64,000 nt of DNA from Flavobacteriales bacterium (GCA_020635815.1 JACJZB010000003.1:372001-436000); one strand, 5' to 3'. Positions 49,473 through 59,132 are shown, counted from the first letter of the stretch. The notes: a model not told the origin generated them from the sequence alone. Made by a program: numbers and translations.

Positions 49473-52400
49473 TTATTTTGATTTACGATGAAAAGTAAGT
49501 TCATAAATTGTGCCTTCAGTTTCTAAACGAGTTATTTCTCCATCCAATTGTTCAGTAAATACCTTAATCAATTCCAATCCTAATGAAGGGCTTTCTCCTT
49601 CAAATTTTTCTTTTGGCATACCAATACCATTATCTCCAGCTCTTAGAATAAAAAGATTGTCTTCTTTTTTAGTTAAATGAATGGTAATTGAACCTTTTTT
49701 TCTATCAATAAAAGCATATTTAAGTGTGTTTGAAATAATTTCGTTGATTAACAAACCTAGTGGAATAATGGTGTCGATGCTAAATTTTACTTCATCAATT
49801 TTTATGTCTAAATAGATGTCACAATTGATGGAGTAGGTTGCAATTAAATCATTTGTAAGAGCAATTATATAATCTTGAAAATCGATGTGTGCTAAATCTC
49901 CCGATTGGTACATTTTTTCATGTATCAATGCCATAGAACGAATTCTATTTTTTGCTTCATCAAATAGCGCTAATGATTTTTTATCATCAGTATAGCTTGA
50001 TTGAAGACTTAACAAACTGTTGATTACTTGCAGGTTGTTTTTTACTCGATGATGAATCTCTTTTAATAAGATCTCTTTTTCATCGCGTTGTTGCTCTATC
50101 AAAATGGTACGTTCTCTAACTTTACGTTCAAGCTCCTTGCTTATTTTTCGTTGACGACGCTCTCTTATGGTTGAAATTTTTAAGAGCAAGTAAATAAATC
50201 CAATAAAAAATAACAAGTAAAACCACCAAGTTTGCCAAAATGGTGTGCTGATGGTAAAACTGTAGGTGCTAGGTTCGTTTGTCCAAATACCATCATTGTT
50301 TCTTGCTTTTAAGTAAAAAGTATAGTCGCCAGGTGGTAAGTTGGAGTAAGTTACCGATGTTTTATTAGTGCTTTTATACCAATCTTTATCAAAAGGTTCG
50401 AGCTTAAAACTGTACTGAACATACTCGGGATTGGTTAAGTTAATTGCAGAGTATTCGAATGTAAGGTGGTTATCGTTATAATCGAGAGTTAAATCTTTAG
50501 GTAAGTTGGTCCAAGGTTCTGTTGTAAATGATTTTTTCTTCCAATTTACATCCTCTAAAAATAGTTTTATATTGTCTAATCGAACAATGGGTTGAAAAAC
50601 ATTTGTTCTGTCTTCTCTTGGATTATATTTGATTAAACCTTTTATGGTTCCCATCCAAATATTATCATTCTCATCTTGAAAAACAGCTCTACTATTGCAT
50701 TCTATGCCTTTAAATCCTTCGTAGAATCCATAGTTTTTAATTTGTTCTATTTGTCCGTAACTGTTTAGCGAAATTTTATCTACTCCATTATTTGTTCCTA
50801 CCCAAATGTTTTTACTGTTATCGTTTAATACAAAATAAATGGTATTTGAAGAAAGTCCATTCTCGGTAGTTAACGATTTAAAATCAACACCGTCGTATTT
50901 TACTACACATCTATCTGTACCAAACCACATATCGCCAAATTCGTCTTGTGTAATAGAACCTATATAGCTGTTACATATTCCAGCAGAGTTTGCATAATTT
51001 GTAATAATGTTGTTGGTCATTTTATGAATTCCGTTGCCAGTACCAATCCAAATATTACCTTTTTTATCTTCAAACAAGGTATGAACATAGCTGTGTATTA
51101 ACCCTTCTTTTTCTCCATAATTAATAAATGTTCCATTTTTAAAAACACTTAAACCACCTCCAGATGTCCCAATCCATATATTTTGTTGTTTATCAAGCAA
51201 TAAAGTTCGAATCAGATTTGTTGGTAAGCCATCTTTTTTAGTAAACGTGTTAAATTTGTTGTTTTGGTACTTAGTCAACCCCCCATCAGTGGCAAACCAA
51301 ATAACCCCATTGCTATCTTTAAGTATTGAACGAACGGCATTTCCTCCCATACCGTTCAATTCGGTGTAATTGGTTAATGTTCTGTTTTCGTATTTGTAAA
51401 CACCTTCGTCACCAGTTCCAACCCAAATCGTATTTTCATCCACTAGAATTGAAAAGATGCTAGCTGAATTTAGACCGTCAATTCCATCAAAATAAGTAAA
51501 TGCAATATTTCCTAGTTTGGATAATCCATAACCATTAGTCCCAATCCATAAGTTACCTGATTTATCTTTTAATAATTTAGAAAGGTTGTTGGTCTCAAGA
51601 CCGTTGTCTTTGGTTATGTGAGTAATTATATTGTTTTGACTAATAAAATATAGGCCATTGTTAGATGTCGCAATTACTGTGTTTTTATCTCTATCGGTAG
51701 TAATAGAAGTTACATTTACTTTCTCGTTTATTCCAATTGGATGAAACTCAAAATCTTTTTTTGCATCAATACTTCCCTTTAATAACTTTATTGCTCCAGC
51801 ATTGTGTGTTCCAATAATGAAATTGCCATCGATGTCTTCGTATATGGTTGTTACGTGGTTGGAAGGTAATCCTGCTTCTTTGTTTATTTCAATAGTATCT
51901 GTTGCACTACAATAGATAATACCATTTTGGGTCGAAACCCAGATGTTATTCTTGCTATCTTCAATAATGTCGGTAACCTGACTAGTTATATATTTTTGAA
52001 ATGAAGGGGATATACTATTGAAAACACCACTTTTGTAAATTTTTACATTAGAACCTTCTGCAATCCAAATTCTATTTTTTGAATCACAAAAAATGACATC
52101 GTTTCCACCAATGGAAGTTTGTAATGCATCATTTTCATAAATAGTAAATTTTCTTCCATCAAATTTTGTTACTCCGCCCCACGAAGCAGTAAACCAAATG
52201 TTATTGTCATGGTCTTCAACAATATCAGTAATAATATCTCCTGCAATACCATCTCTTGATGAATATTGAGTAAAGTTTTTACCATCGAACTTACAAATTC
52301 CGCCACCTGCTGTTCCTATCCATAAAAAACCACGTGAATCTTGAAGTAGAGCATTTACCTTTGATTGAGGTAAACCTTCTTGAACATTGTAAAATTGAAA

Positions 52401-52496
52401 ATTATATGTTTGGGATTGAAGGTTGAATGAGAGGGTAACCAATAATAGAAATACTATTGGTTGTAAAAATGTACGGTATGTTGTATTAAATATCAA
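49473..52496 (-). CDS. Reg_prop beta-propeller sensor histidine kinase (HisKA_2 type)
   Basis: A 1007-residue membrane kinase. After a signal segment (LQPIVFLLLVTLSFNLQS) the periplasmic part is made of about 12 Reg_prop repeats, such as DSRGFLWIGTAGGGICKFDG, forming two seven-bladed propellers. A Y_Y_Y immunoglobulin-like domain follows (residues about 680-750, YSFKLEPFDKDWYKST, NLPPGDYTFYLKARN), then a transmembrane helix near 757-776. A coiled linker with KELERKVRERTIL leads to a HisKA_2/HATPase_c core: LLKEIHHRVKNNLQVINSLLSLQ with the phospho-His near residue 815, then INEIISNTLKYAF and GDNGIGMP. No response regulator is fused or adjacent, unlike most hybrid relatives that control polysaccharide use. 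The target is unknown. The gene is 32 bases downstream of the SUI1-type gene. Confidence 0.92.
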   Translation of the reverse strand: MIFNTTYRTFLQPIVFLLLVTLSFNLQSQTYNFQFYNVQEGLPQSKVNALLQDSRGFLWIGTAGGGICKFDGKNFTQYSSRDGIAGDIITDIVEDHDNNIWFTASWGGVTKFDGRKFTIYENDALQTSIGGNDVIFCDSKNRIWIAEGSNVKIYKSGVFNSISPSFQKYITSQVTDIIEDSKNNIWVSTQNGIIYCSATDTIEINKEAGLPSNHVTTIYEDIDGNFIIGTHNAGAIKLLKGSIDAKKDFEFHPIGINEKVNVTSITTDRDKNTVIATSNNGLYFISQNNIITHITKDNGLETNNLSKLLKDKSGNLWIGTNGYGLSKLGNIAFTYFDGIDGLNSASIFSILVDENTIWVGTGDEGVYKYENRTLTNYTELNGMGGNAVRSILKDSNGVIWFATDGGLTKYQNNKFNTFTKKDGLPTNLIRTLLLDKQQNIWIGTSGGGLSVFKNGTFINYGEKEGLIHSYVHTLFEDKKGNIWIGTGNGIHKMTNNIITNYANSAGICNSYIGSITQDEFGDMWFGTDRCVVKYDGVDFKSLTTENGLSSNTIYFVLNDNSKNIWVGTNNGVDKISLNSYGQIEQIKNYGFYEGFKGIECNSRAVFQDENDNIWMGTIKGLIKYNPREDRTNVFQPIVRLDNIKLFLEDVNWKKKSFTTEPWTNLPKDLTLDYNDNHLTFEYSAINLTNPEYVQYSFKLEPFDKDWYKSTNKTSVTYSNLPPGDYTFYLKARNNDGIWTNEPSTYSFTISTPFWQTWWFYLLFFIGFIYLLLKISTIRERRQRKISKELERKVRERTILIEQQRDEKEILLKEIHHRVKNNLQVINSLLSLQSSYTDDKKSLALFDEAKNRIRSMALIHEKMYQSGDLAHIDFQDYIIALTNDLIATYSINCDIYLDIKIDEVKFSIDTIIPLGLLINEIISNTLKYAFIDRKKGSITIHLTKKEDNLFILRAGDNGIGMPKEKFEGESPSLGLELIKVFTEQLDGEITRLETEGTIYELTFHRKSK

Positions 52497-52528
52497 TTTT
52501 CTAAAAGTGAAAAGTAGAAACTTTTATG

Positions 52529-52876
52529 TTAACCACCTATTTTTTTTGTTTTAGTATAACCTAAATTTATCAACAAGTCATAAACTTTATCTTTCAGCTC
52601 TCCTTGAATTAAAATCTCCCCATCTTTAGCGTTGCCGCCAACGCCACATTTTGTTTTTAAGGTTTTAGCTAAATTTTGCATATCCTCTTCAGAACCCTCA
52701 AAACCACTCACTATTGTTACGGATTTTCCTTTGCGTTGTTTCCTATCAACAAAGACTTTTAGTTGTTGTTGCTGATTTTCAGGAGTTTCAATTTCATTAA
52801 ATTCCTCTTCTTCAAAATTAAAGTTAGGGTTGGTAGAGTACACCACATTTACTCTTGTTTTATCTTTTTTACTCAT
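52529..52876 (-). CDS. SUI1/eIF1-like translation factor (YciH type)
   Basis: A 115-residue protein with an acidic linker (residues 16-35, FEEEEFNEIETPE) and a SUI1 domain: KGKSVTIVSGFEGSEEDMQNLAKTLKTKCGVGGNAKDG and ILIQGELKDKVYDLL. It corresponds to the bacterial YciH family, thought to influence the accuracy of initiation; its exact role is not settled. The stop of the lipid kinase gene overlaps its start by 8 bases, so the two are coupled. Length and motifs are typical. Confidence 0.93.
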   Translation of the reverse strand: MSKKDKTRVNVVYSTNPNFNFEEEEFNEIETPENQQQQLKVFVDRKQRKGKSVTIVSGFEGSEEDMQNLAKTLKTKCGVGGNAKDGEILIQGELKDKVYDLLINLGYTKTKKIGG

Positions 52877-53747
52877 TTGTAATAACGTTTAACGATAATG
52901 GTAGCACTTCGATGTTGATTTCTCTATTTGTTAATAATGGTTCGCCATCTAAGTGTATTTCTTGGTTAGGCGATTTTATTTGTGCTTTTTTTATCTTTAT
53001 TTCTTCTACAAATTTACTTGAATTAATCTTTTTCGTAAACAGTTTAATGGCTAAAGGTATTGCATAAAGTAATGAAAATTTCTTTAAGATTACAATGCTA
53101 ATTAAACCATCATCGATAACTGATTCTGGTGCAATAAACGCATTGTTGCCATATTGGTTGGAGTTTGCGAACGTAATTAAAAATGCTTTTCGCTTAAAAG
53201 TATTGCCTTCAATCTGAAGCTCGTATTCTTGTTCTTGATATTTAAAAAATTCGTTGATAGATATTTTAATGTAAGTGATAAAACCCCTTGTTTTAGATGA
53301 TGCAAAAAGATTGCTAATATGAGCATCAAAACCAATGCCTCCCGCACCTAAAAAGAAAGTATCGTTTATTTTTACGGTATCAATAGCCTTACTTTTAAAT
53401 TGGTTTAAATTTAAAATGGCTTTTTTTGTCGACATAGGAATGTTTAAATGCCTTGCCAAACCATTACCCGAACCCATGGGTAGAATTCCTAAAATGGTAT
53501 TGGTATGAATTAACCCTAGACCAACCTCGTGAACTGTTCCATCACCACCAACAGCAACTATAATTTTATAGTTATCGGCTTCTTTTTTTGCAATTTCAGT
53601 TGCATGCAAAGGATATTCGGTATATGCAATGGTGTAATCGAACTTAGTAGAGTCTAAGTGTGTTTGTATAAGCTGCTGAACACCACTTTTTTTAACTGTG
53701 CCAGAAATGGGGTTAATGATAAATAATATTTTTATGGGCGAAGTCAT
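52869..53747 (-). CDS. Diacylglycerol kinase-like lipid kinase (YegS/BmrU family)
   Basis: A 292-residue kinase. KILFIINPISGT opens the fold, VAVGGDGTVHEVGLGL is the nucleotide-binding GGDGT motif, and GILPMGSGNGLARHL follows; later PESVIDDGLISIVILKKFS and HLDGEPLL are typical. It phosphorylates a diacylglycerol- or sphingolipid-like substrate using ATP. Bacteroidota make sphingolipids, so either lipid is possible. It overlaps the LtaS-like gene upstream by 4 bases. That pairing makes sense if the LtaS-like enzyme releases diacylglycerol when it uses phosphatidylglycerol or phosphatidylethanolamine, because the kinase would then recycle it; this is inference. Confidence 0.92.
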   Translation of the reverse strand: MTSPIKILFIINPISGTVKKSGVQQLIQTHLDSTKFDYTIAYTEYPLHATEIAKKEADNYKIIVAVGGDGTVHEVGLGLIHTNTILGILPMGSGNGLARHLNIPMSTKKAILNLNQFKSKAIDTVKINDTFFLGAGGIGFDAHISNLFASSKTRGFITYIKISINEFFKYQEQEYELQIEGNTFKRKAFLITFANSNQYGNNAFIAPESVIDDGLISIVILKKFSLLYAIPLAIKLFTKKINSSKFVEEIKIKKAQIKSPNQEIHLDGEPLLTNREINIEVLPLSLNVITNE

Positions 53748-55645
53748 TTAATAGATTCTTTGGATAATTGATTGTTTATTAGTCGGTTATTATATTGCTG
53801 AAGTATTGCTTTTAACTTTTTTTCGAATTCATTTTTTCTAATTTCAATTGAAGAGTCAGTTATCAAATTTTGTTGTAATGTTGAATCTGAAAGAAGATTG
53901 TAAAATCCTGTAGCTTTCTCTCCATCAAAAAGTAAAACAAATTCTTTTTCTACGTAGTAAAAATTGTTTGAGGTATATCCGATTAAGTGATTATTCTTGT
54001 TTGACAAAACATCTTTTCCAAAAGAAACAATAGAAGTATTAATTCCAAGTAAATTAAGTAGAGTAGGAGTGATATCTGTATGTTGAATATAGTTTGAATC
54101 AACACCTTTTAACTGACTTGATGGGTCGTAAATAAAAATGGGAATTGCTTTTTGTCCAACAAAAGTTGAATAAAACGGATGAAATGCTTCTGATGAATGA
54201 TCGGCAGTAAAAACAAAAAGCGTGTTTTTAAACCAATGGGTGTATTTTACGTTTTCAAAAAATTGCTTTAATGAATAATCGGTATAAGCAATGGTTTTAT
54301 GAATAGGGAGTTCTCCTTCTGGAAATTGACTGATGTATTGGTCAGGTAGTTTATAGGGATGATGCGATGATAAGGTGAACAGCGTACTAAAAAAGGGTTC
54401 CTTTTTTTTGTTTAATTCATTTGCAAAATAGTGTAAATAAGGTTCGTCATATATGCCCCAAGCACTACTTTCTTCTTGGTTGGTTAATGGGTAATCGTCT
54501 TTTCCATAATAATTTTCAATTCCAGCAGTTGCCGTAAATCCGCTAAACCCCATTGTACCATTTTCTCCGCCATGATAAAAAGAGGTGTTGTATCCTTTCT
54601 TTTTTAAGATAGCAGGTAAGGCGTCCATTTTGTTTTCTGAATAATTTGAAATGATATAAGCTGTGTTCATTAAAGGAGGAATACCTGAAAAAATAGAAGG
54701 AAGCGATTCGATAGAGCGGTTTCCACTTGAATAAGCATTGGTAAACACATAACTTTCTTGCATTAATGAATCTAAAAAAGGGGTGTAACCTTTTCCATTG
54801 TTTAAAAAACCAACATGTTCCTTTGCAAAACTTTCTAAAATAATTAATACCACGTTTCTTGATTCAAAACCACCATTTCCTGTTATGGTTTGTTCAGGTG
54901 AAAAGATGTCAGCTAATTCATCTTCTTCGAAATAATTAAGTTCAGAAATTCTATCGTTTAACACCGTTTTAATAATACAAAATGGAGTGTTTAATAAAAC
55001 GGATACGTGTTGAGGAGAAGTGTAGCTTGCAGCATTAATTATGTCTAAAGGTTTAAGTTGTACACCACCTCTAAATCCAATAATAGTTAGAGAGCCAACT
55101 ATAATAAAAAAAAGAGATTGAATGCCAAAAACTTTAAGAGTAAATGGATTGGTAATGGATTTATTTTCAAGTTTTCGATATGCAATTTCTGTACATATTA
55201 TCAATCCGATTAAAATCAAGAATAGAAACCAATAATCCTTGATATAAGTGGGTAGCATATTACCTAAATCATTACCAGTAGAAAGAAATTGGAATAAATC
55301 GGCGGTGCTTCTCCTTATTGAGAAAGTATAATAACCAACATCAATTAAGTTTAAAACAATCCCTAAAGTATTACCTAAATGAAAACATAACTTTACAACA
55401 AGTTTGTAATAAGTGTTTTCTTTAAAAGGAATAGGTAGAATTGAAAAGAAAATGAATGGTAAAAACAAATAAGAAACAGCCACATAATCAAAACGAATAC
55501 CATAGAAAAAAGCATTTAAAGGAAATTCACCTTGAAACTGATTTAAGTTGAACAGGTAAAAAAGCAAACGACAAAAGGTGTAAACAATAAAGGCAAGTCC
55601 AATTTTTTTGAAAAATGAAATGATGTATGTAAGGTTTTGATTCAA
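53744..55645 (-). CDS. LtaS-like sulfatase-family membrane transferase
   Basis: A 633-residue enzyme with five N-terminal helices (to about residue 195) and a periplasmic sulfatase-fold domain. The metal site is seen in VVLIILESFAKEHVG (Glu), FTADHSSEAFHPF (Asp-His) and YHGGENG. The nucleophile position reads SGNRSIESLPSIFSG, with Ser in place of the Thr of LtaS; related Bacteroidota members share that Ser by my recollection. LtaS makes glycerolphosphate polymers; sulfatase-like relatives transfer phosphoglycerol or phosphoethanolamine to other targets. The gene overlaps a diacylglycerol kinase gene by 4 bases, which fits a reaction that leaves diacylglycerol. The actual substrate is not decided. 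Confidence 0.88.
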   Translation of the reverse strand: MNQNLTYIISFFKKIGLAFIVYTFCRLLFYLFNLNQFQGEFPLNAFFYGIRFDYVAVSYLFLPFIFFSILPIPFKENTYYKLVVKLCFHLGNTLGIVLNLIDVGYYTFSIRRSTADLFQFLSTGNDLGNMLPTYIKDYWFLFLILIGLIICTEIAYRKLENKSITNPFTLKVFGIQSLFFIIVGSLTIIGFRGGVQLKPLDIINAASYTSPQHVSVLLNTPFCIIKTVLNDRISELNYFEEDELADIFSPEQTITGNGGFESRNVVLIILESFAKEHVGFLNNGKGYTPFLDSLMQESYVFTNAYSSGNRSIESLPSIFSGIPPLMNTAYIISNYSENKMDALPAILKKKGYNTSFYHGGENGTMGFSGFTATAGIENYYGKDDYPLTNQEESSAWGIYDEPYLHYFANELNKKKEPFFSTLFTLSSHHPYKLPDQYISQFPEGELPIHKTIAYTDYSLKQFFENVKYTHWFKNTLFVFTADHSSEAFHPFYSTFVGQKAIPIFIYDPSSQLKGVDSNYIQHTDITPTLLNLLGINTSIVSFGKDVLSNKNNHLIGYTSNNFYYVEKEFVLLFDGEKATGFYNLLSDSTLQQNLITDSSIEIRKNEFEKKLKAILQQYNNRLINNQLSKESIK

Positions 55646-55664
55646 TTTTTTGATTCTATTTCTT

Positions 55665-55778
55665 TTATGAACATTTGTCGCAATCGTGATTTTTAGAACG
55701 TTTAAACAGTTTAATCACCAAGTAAATTAAGGCAATGATTACAAATACGACAACTAATATTTCTTGTACTCCCAACAT
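55665..55778 (-). CDS. 37-residue Cys-tailed membrane peptide (FeoB-associated-like)
   Basis: A short frame not covered by longer ORFs: ATG at 55778, TAA at 55665, 37 residues. It starts MLGVQEILVVVFVIIALIYL, a single transmembrane helix, followed by a basic patch (KLFKRSKNH) and ends DCDKCS. The plan (one helix, basic patch, Cys pair at the end) matches small proteins annotated as FeoB-associated Cys-rich membrane proteins in Bacteroidota. No feoB is nearby, so the association with iron is unproven. It reads in the same direction as the LtaS-like gene and is 19 bases upstream of it, so it may be the first gene of that operon. Confidence 0.75.
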   Translation of the reverse strand: MLGVQEILVVVFVIIALIYLVIKLFKRSKNHDCDKCS

Positions 55779-55833
55779 TAAATCGGTTTGGTAAAATAAA
55801 ACTTTATAGCCGTTAAAATTACATAAATTCATT

Positions 55834-55841
55834 TAACTTTG
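55834..55841 (+). promoter_or_regulatory. -7 promoter element of the fused E1 gene
   Basis: TAACTTTG matches TAnnTTTG, 19 bases before the ATG at 55861. An out-of-frame ATG occurs at 55856. Confidence 0.6.
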
Positions 55842-55860
55842 AGCCTTTAAAAACAATGTT

Positions 55861-57846
55861 ATGGCTATTAAATACAACCGAAGAAAATATACTGACAGTG
55901 AACTTTTAACCTTGTACAAAGCATTAATTAAACCTCGATTAATCGAAGAAAAAATGTTGGTGTTGTTGCGTCAAGGAAAAGTATCGAAATGGTTTTCGGG
56001 TATTGGTCAAGAGGCGGTTTCGGTAGGTGCAACTTTGGCGTTGAATAAAGATGAATATATTTTACCCATGCACCGAAATTTAGGTGTGTTTACTGCTCGT
56101 AATATTCCTTTACATCGTTTGTTTGCACAATTTCAGGGTAAAATGAGCGGATTTACCAAAGGAAGAGACCGTTCTTTTCATTTTGGAACTCAAGAATACA
56201 ATATTGTGGGTATGATTTCTCATTTAGGACCACAATTGGGAGTGGCTGATGGAATTGCTTTAGGCGATTTAATAAACAACAGAAATAAAGCTACGTTGGT
56301 TTTTTCGGGTGATGGAGGAGCTAGTGAGGGTGATTTCCATGAGGCAGTGAATACTGCAGCAGTTTGGCAGTTACCTGTAATTTTTGTTATTGAAAACAAT
56401 GGTTATGGATTGTCTACACCATCGAGCGAACAATTTAGATGCAAGAATTTTATTGATAAAGGGATTGGTTATGGTATGGAAACCGAATTGATTGAAGGAA
56501 ATGATATTTTAGATGTTTATCATAAAATTAGTCAAATTGCAGAATCGGTTCGTAAAAAACCACGTCCAGTTTTAGTGGAGTGTTTAACATTTAGAATGCG
56601 AGGACACGAAGAGGCTTCAGGAACAAAATATGTTCCTCAAGAATTGATGGACGAATGGCAAAAGAAAGACCCAACAGTGAATTTCGAAAATTTCTTGTTG
56701 GAAGAAAAAGTGTTGGATGAAAAACTAATAGAAACCATTAAATCAGAAATAAAAGCTGAAATTAATGAAGAGCTGGATAAAGCTTACGCCGAAGAGCCTA
56801 TTGTTTCGTCTATTGAAAAAGAGTTGAACGATGTTTATGCTCCTTTTAACTTTAAAGAAACTAAACCAGCAAGCGATAAAAAAACTGAAAAACGATTTAT
56901 TGATGCTGTTTCTGATGCCATGCGTCAAAGTATGGAAAAATACCCAGAATTGGTATTGATGGGACAAGATATTGCTGAGTATGGAGGTGCTTTTAAAGTA
57001 ACTGATGGTTTTGTAGCAAAATTTGGTAAAGAAAGAGTAAGGAATACACCGTTATGTGAAGCTGCAATTGTAGGGGCTGGTTTAGGTTTGGCAATTAACG
57101 GTCAAAAGGCAATGGTAGAAATGCAGTTTGCTGATTTTGTTAGTGAGGCGATGACTCAAATTTGTAACAATTTAGCTAAAACACATTATCGTTGGGGTCA
57201 AAATGCCGATGTAGTGGTTCGAATGCCCACTGGTGGTGGTACTGCCGCTGGACCATTTCATTCACAAAGTAACGAATCGTGGTTTACCCAAGTGCCTGGA
57301 TTAAAAATCGTTTATCCTGCGTTCCCTTATGATGCTAAAGGCTTATTAAATACTGCATTTGAAGACCCAAACCCAGTAATTTACTTCGAGCACAAAGCCA
57401 TGTACAGAAGTTTAACTCAAGAAATTCCAGACGATTATTATACATTGCCTTTCGGACAAGCTCAATTGATTAAAGAAGGGAATGATGTAACTATCGTTTC
57501 TTACGGAATGGGGGTTCACTGGGCATTAGAAACTTTAAAAAATAATCCAGAAATTTCAGCCGATTTAATTGATTTAAGAACGCTAGTGCCTTTGGATACA
57601 GATACAATTTACAACTCTGTAAAGAAAACAGGTAGAGTTATTATTTTACATGAAGCTACTATGTTTAACGGTATAGGGGGAGAGATAAGTGCATTGATAA
57701 CAGAGAATTGTTTTGAATTCTTAGATGCACCTGTTAAACGTGTTGCAAGTATTGAAACTCCAGTTCCTTTTATTCATCAGTTGGAAAACAACTTTTTACC
57801 AAAGCAACGGTTTGAAGAAGAGTTGTTGAAGTTAGTTGAGTTTTAG
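55861..57846 (+). CDS. Fused E1 alpha/beta 2-oxoacid dehydrogenase
   Basis: A 661-residue protein with both E1 subunits on one chain. The alpha part (to about residue 330) has KWFSGIGQEAVSVGA, the thiamine diphosphate motif GDGGASEGDFHEAVN with IENNGYGLSTP, and RMRGHEEASGTKYVP. The beta part (about 345-661) begins FIDAVSDAMRQSMEKYPELVLMGQDI and has NTPLCEAAIVGAGLGLAI, VEMQFADF and YEHKAMYRSL-like FEHKAMYRS. It decarboxylates branched-chain 2-oxoacids or pyruvate and passes the acyl group to an E2 lipoyl protein, not seen here. The fusion is common in Bacteroidota. It is a single plus-strand gene among minus-strand genes, with its own TAACTTTG element. Confidence 0.95.
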   Translation: MAIKYNRRKYTDSELLTLYKALIKPRLIEEKMLVLLRQGKVSKWFSGIGQEAVSVGATLALNKDEYILPMHRNLGVFTARNIPLHRLFAQFQGKMSGFTKGRDRSFHFGTQEYNIVGMISHLGPQLGVADGIALGDLINNRNKATLVFSGDGGASEGDFHEAVNTAAVWQLPVIFVIENNGYGLSTPSSEQFRCKNFIDKGIGYGMETELIEGNDILDVYHKISQIAESVRKKPRPVLVECLTFRMRGHEEASGTKYVPQELMDEWQKKDPTVNFENFLLEEKVLDEKLIETIKSEIKAEINEELDKAYAEEPIVSSIEKELNDVYAPFNFKETKPASDKKTEKRFIDAVSDAMRQSMEKYPELVLMGQDIAEYGGAFKVTDGFVAKFGKERVRNTPLCEAAIVGAGLGLAINGQKAMVEMQFADFVSEAMTQICNNLAKTHYRWGQNADVVVRMPTGGGTAAGPFHSQSNESWFTQVPGLKIVYPAFPYDAKGLLNTAFEDPNPVIYFEHKAMYRSLTQEIPDDYYTLPFGQAQLIKEGNDVTIVSYGMGVHWALETLKNNPEISADLIDLRTLVPLDTDTIYNSVKKTGRVIILHEATMFNGIGGEISALITENCFEFLDAPVKRVASIETPVPFIHQLENNFLPKQRFEEELLKLVEF

Positions 57847-57851
57847 TTTCT

Positions 57852-57969
57852 TGTCATTCTGAACAAGATTTTTCATCCAGATTTTCGGGATAGAAAAATA
57901 AAGTGAAGAATCTTTTTTTTTTTATTCTTCGTATTGTTTTTAATGAAGTCATAAAATTCATTCAGAATA
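57852..57969. repeat. Degenerate dispersed repeat between convergent genes
   Basis: Contains GTCATTCTGAAC (57853-57864) and ATTCATTCAGAAT at the right end, with an inner hairpin GAAGAAT (57905-57911) and ATTCTTC (57924-57930) around a T run. It lies between the stops of the E1 and methyltransferase genes and may terminate both. It is a degenerate relative of 38333-38431. Confidence 0.7.
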
Positions 57970-57973
57970 GTAA

Positions 57974-59125
57974 TTACTTACTTGTTACAATCAACAACGG
58001 TTTGTCGTTTGCATCTCTCATCGCAAAGAGGTAAACATTGCCACCGTCGGTTAATTTTAGTTTCTTTTTAACTTGTTCTACACTGTCTGGAAAATTTCGA
58101 GTGCTGATATTCGCTTTTGTTAAGCCTAAGTGTTTAATTGATTTTGCGTTGTAATCTAACAAGTGGTCAACCTTAAATGTTCTTCCTGGAAAATTTTCTA
58201 CCAGCAATGTTGAGGTGTATAAATGAGTGTTTGTAGCTATTTTTTTTAATCCAACCTGTACAGCTAAACTTTTAAATCCACCAGCTTTTAAAACAGAGGC
58301 ATTGGGTTCATATAAAAAGTTAAGCGGTAGAGAATAATCTACCACACTATTTTCTTCATCAATGTAATTCAATGAAAATATTTCTGGGTTGGTTTTGGTT
58401 AAATTAACAGCAATAATTTCAGGGTTGGTATTTGCAAAATTTCCAACAAGATAAAGTACTTCTTTACAATCGTTATTTGCCGAAATCACCCACACTTTGC
58501 TCACATTCTTTAAGTCGGAAAGGCTTTGTTTAATGTCTAAAAGCGGTGATGTTTTAATTAAAATTTGGTTAGCAGTTTTTAGTAGTTGAGGTAAAAGTTC
58601 AACTACATTTGGTGTACATTCATTTAATTTAAAAACTCGTTTGGTTTCATCTCTTCGGCTTGGGTCGATATAAGCTAAATCAAATTTTTTGGTATTGTTT
58701 TTCAAAAAATCTTCGCACGAAGAATTGTAGCAATCAATAGAAGCGTTGAGGTTTTTAAAGTTCTCTTTTACCAAGTTATACAACTCAGTATTTTGTTCAA
58801 CATAAGTTGTTTCAACAAATTGTTTTGAAAAAAAATAAGCATCAACACCAAAACCACCTGTTAAGTCAACGATAGATTTGCCAGCCACTAATTTACTTTT
58901 GTAAATAGCTGTTTGTTCCGACGAACATTGTTCCATCGATAATCCAACAGGATAAACAATAGCATTGTTTTTGTAAAAAGAAGGAAGTTTTATTTTAGCT
59001 TTTTGTAAGCCGTTTATTTGGTTGAGGATATGGTTTTTGTCTAATTCGGGATGTTTGCTTAACAATAAAGCAATTTCAGCAATGGGTTTTTCTTGGTGGG
59101 TTTGGATGAATTTTATATTGTTCAT
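57974..59125 (-). CDS. Class I SAM-dependent methyltransferase with THUMP-like C-terminus (PG1098-like)
   Basis: A 383-residue protein. The methyltransferase core has SIVDLTGGFGVDAYFFSKQF (motif I), VEQNTELYNLV and DLAYIDPSRRDETKRVFKL (motif IV with DPSRR), and the C-terminal third (RTFKVDHLLDYNAKSI, KANISTRNFPDSVEQVKKKL, LTDGGNVYLFAM) is the THUMP-like domain of the Bacteroidota PG1098 family. The substrate has not been established; an RNA base is a fair guess because of the THUMP-like fold. N-terminal residues (QTHQEKPIAEIALLLSKHP) form a helical leader. It begins 71 bases after the DUF4159 gene's end (opposite orientation of reading is the same strand), with a repeat in the gap. Confidence 0.88.
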   Translation of the reverse strand: MNNIKFIQTHQEKPIAEIALLLSKHPELDKNHILNQINGLQKAKIKLPSFYKNNAIVYPVGLSMEQCSSEQTAIYKSKLVAGKSIVDLTGGFGVDAYFFSKQFVETTYVEQNTELYNLVKENFKNLNASIDCYNSSCEDFLKNNTKKFDLAYIDPSRRDETKRVFKLNECTPNVVELLPQLLKTANQILIKTSPLLDIKQSLSDLKNVSKVWVISANNDCKEVLYLVGNFANTNPEIIAVNLTKTNPEIFSLNYIDEENSVVDYSLPLNFLYEPNASVLKAGGFKSLAVQVGLKKIATNTHLYTSTLLVENFPGRTFKVDHLLDYNAKSIKHLGLTKANISTRNFPDSVEQVKKKLKLTDGGNVYLFAMRDANDKPLLIVTSK

Positions 59126-59132
59126 TTTTTTT

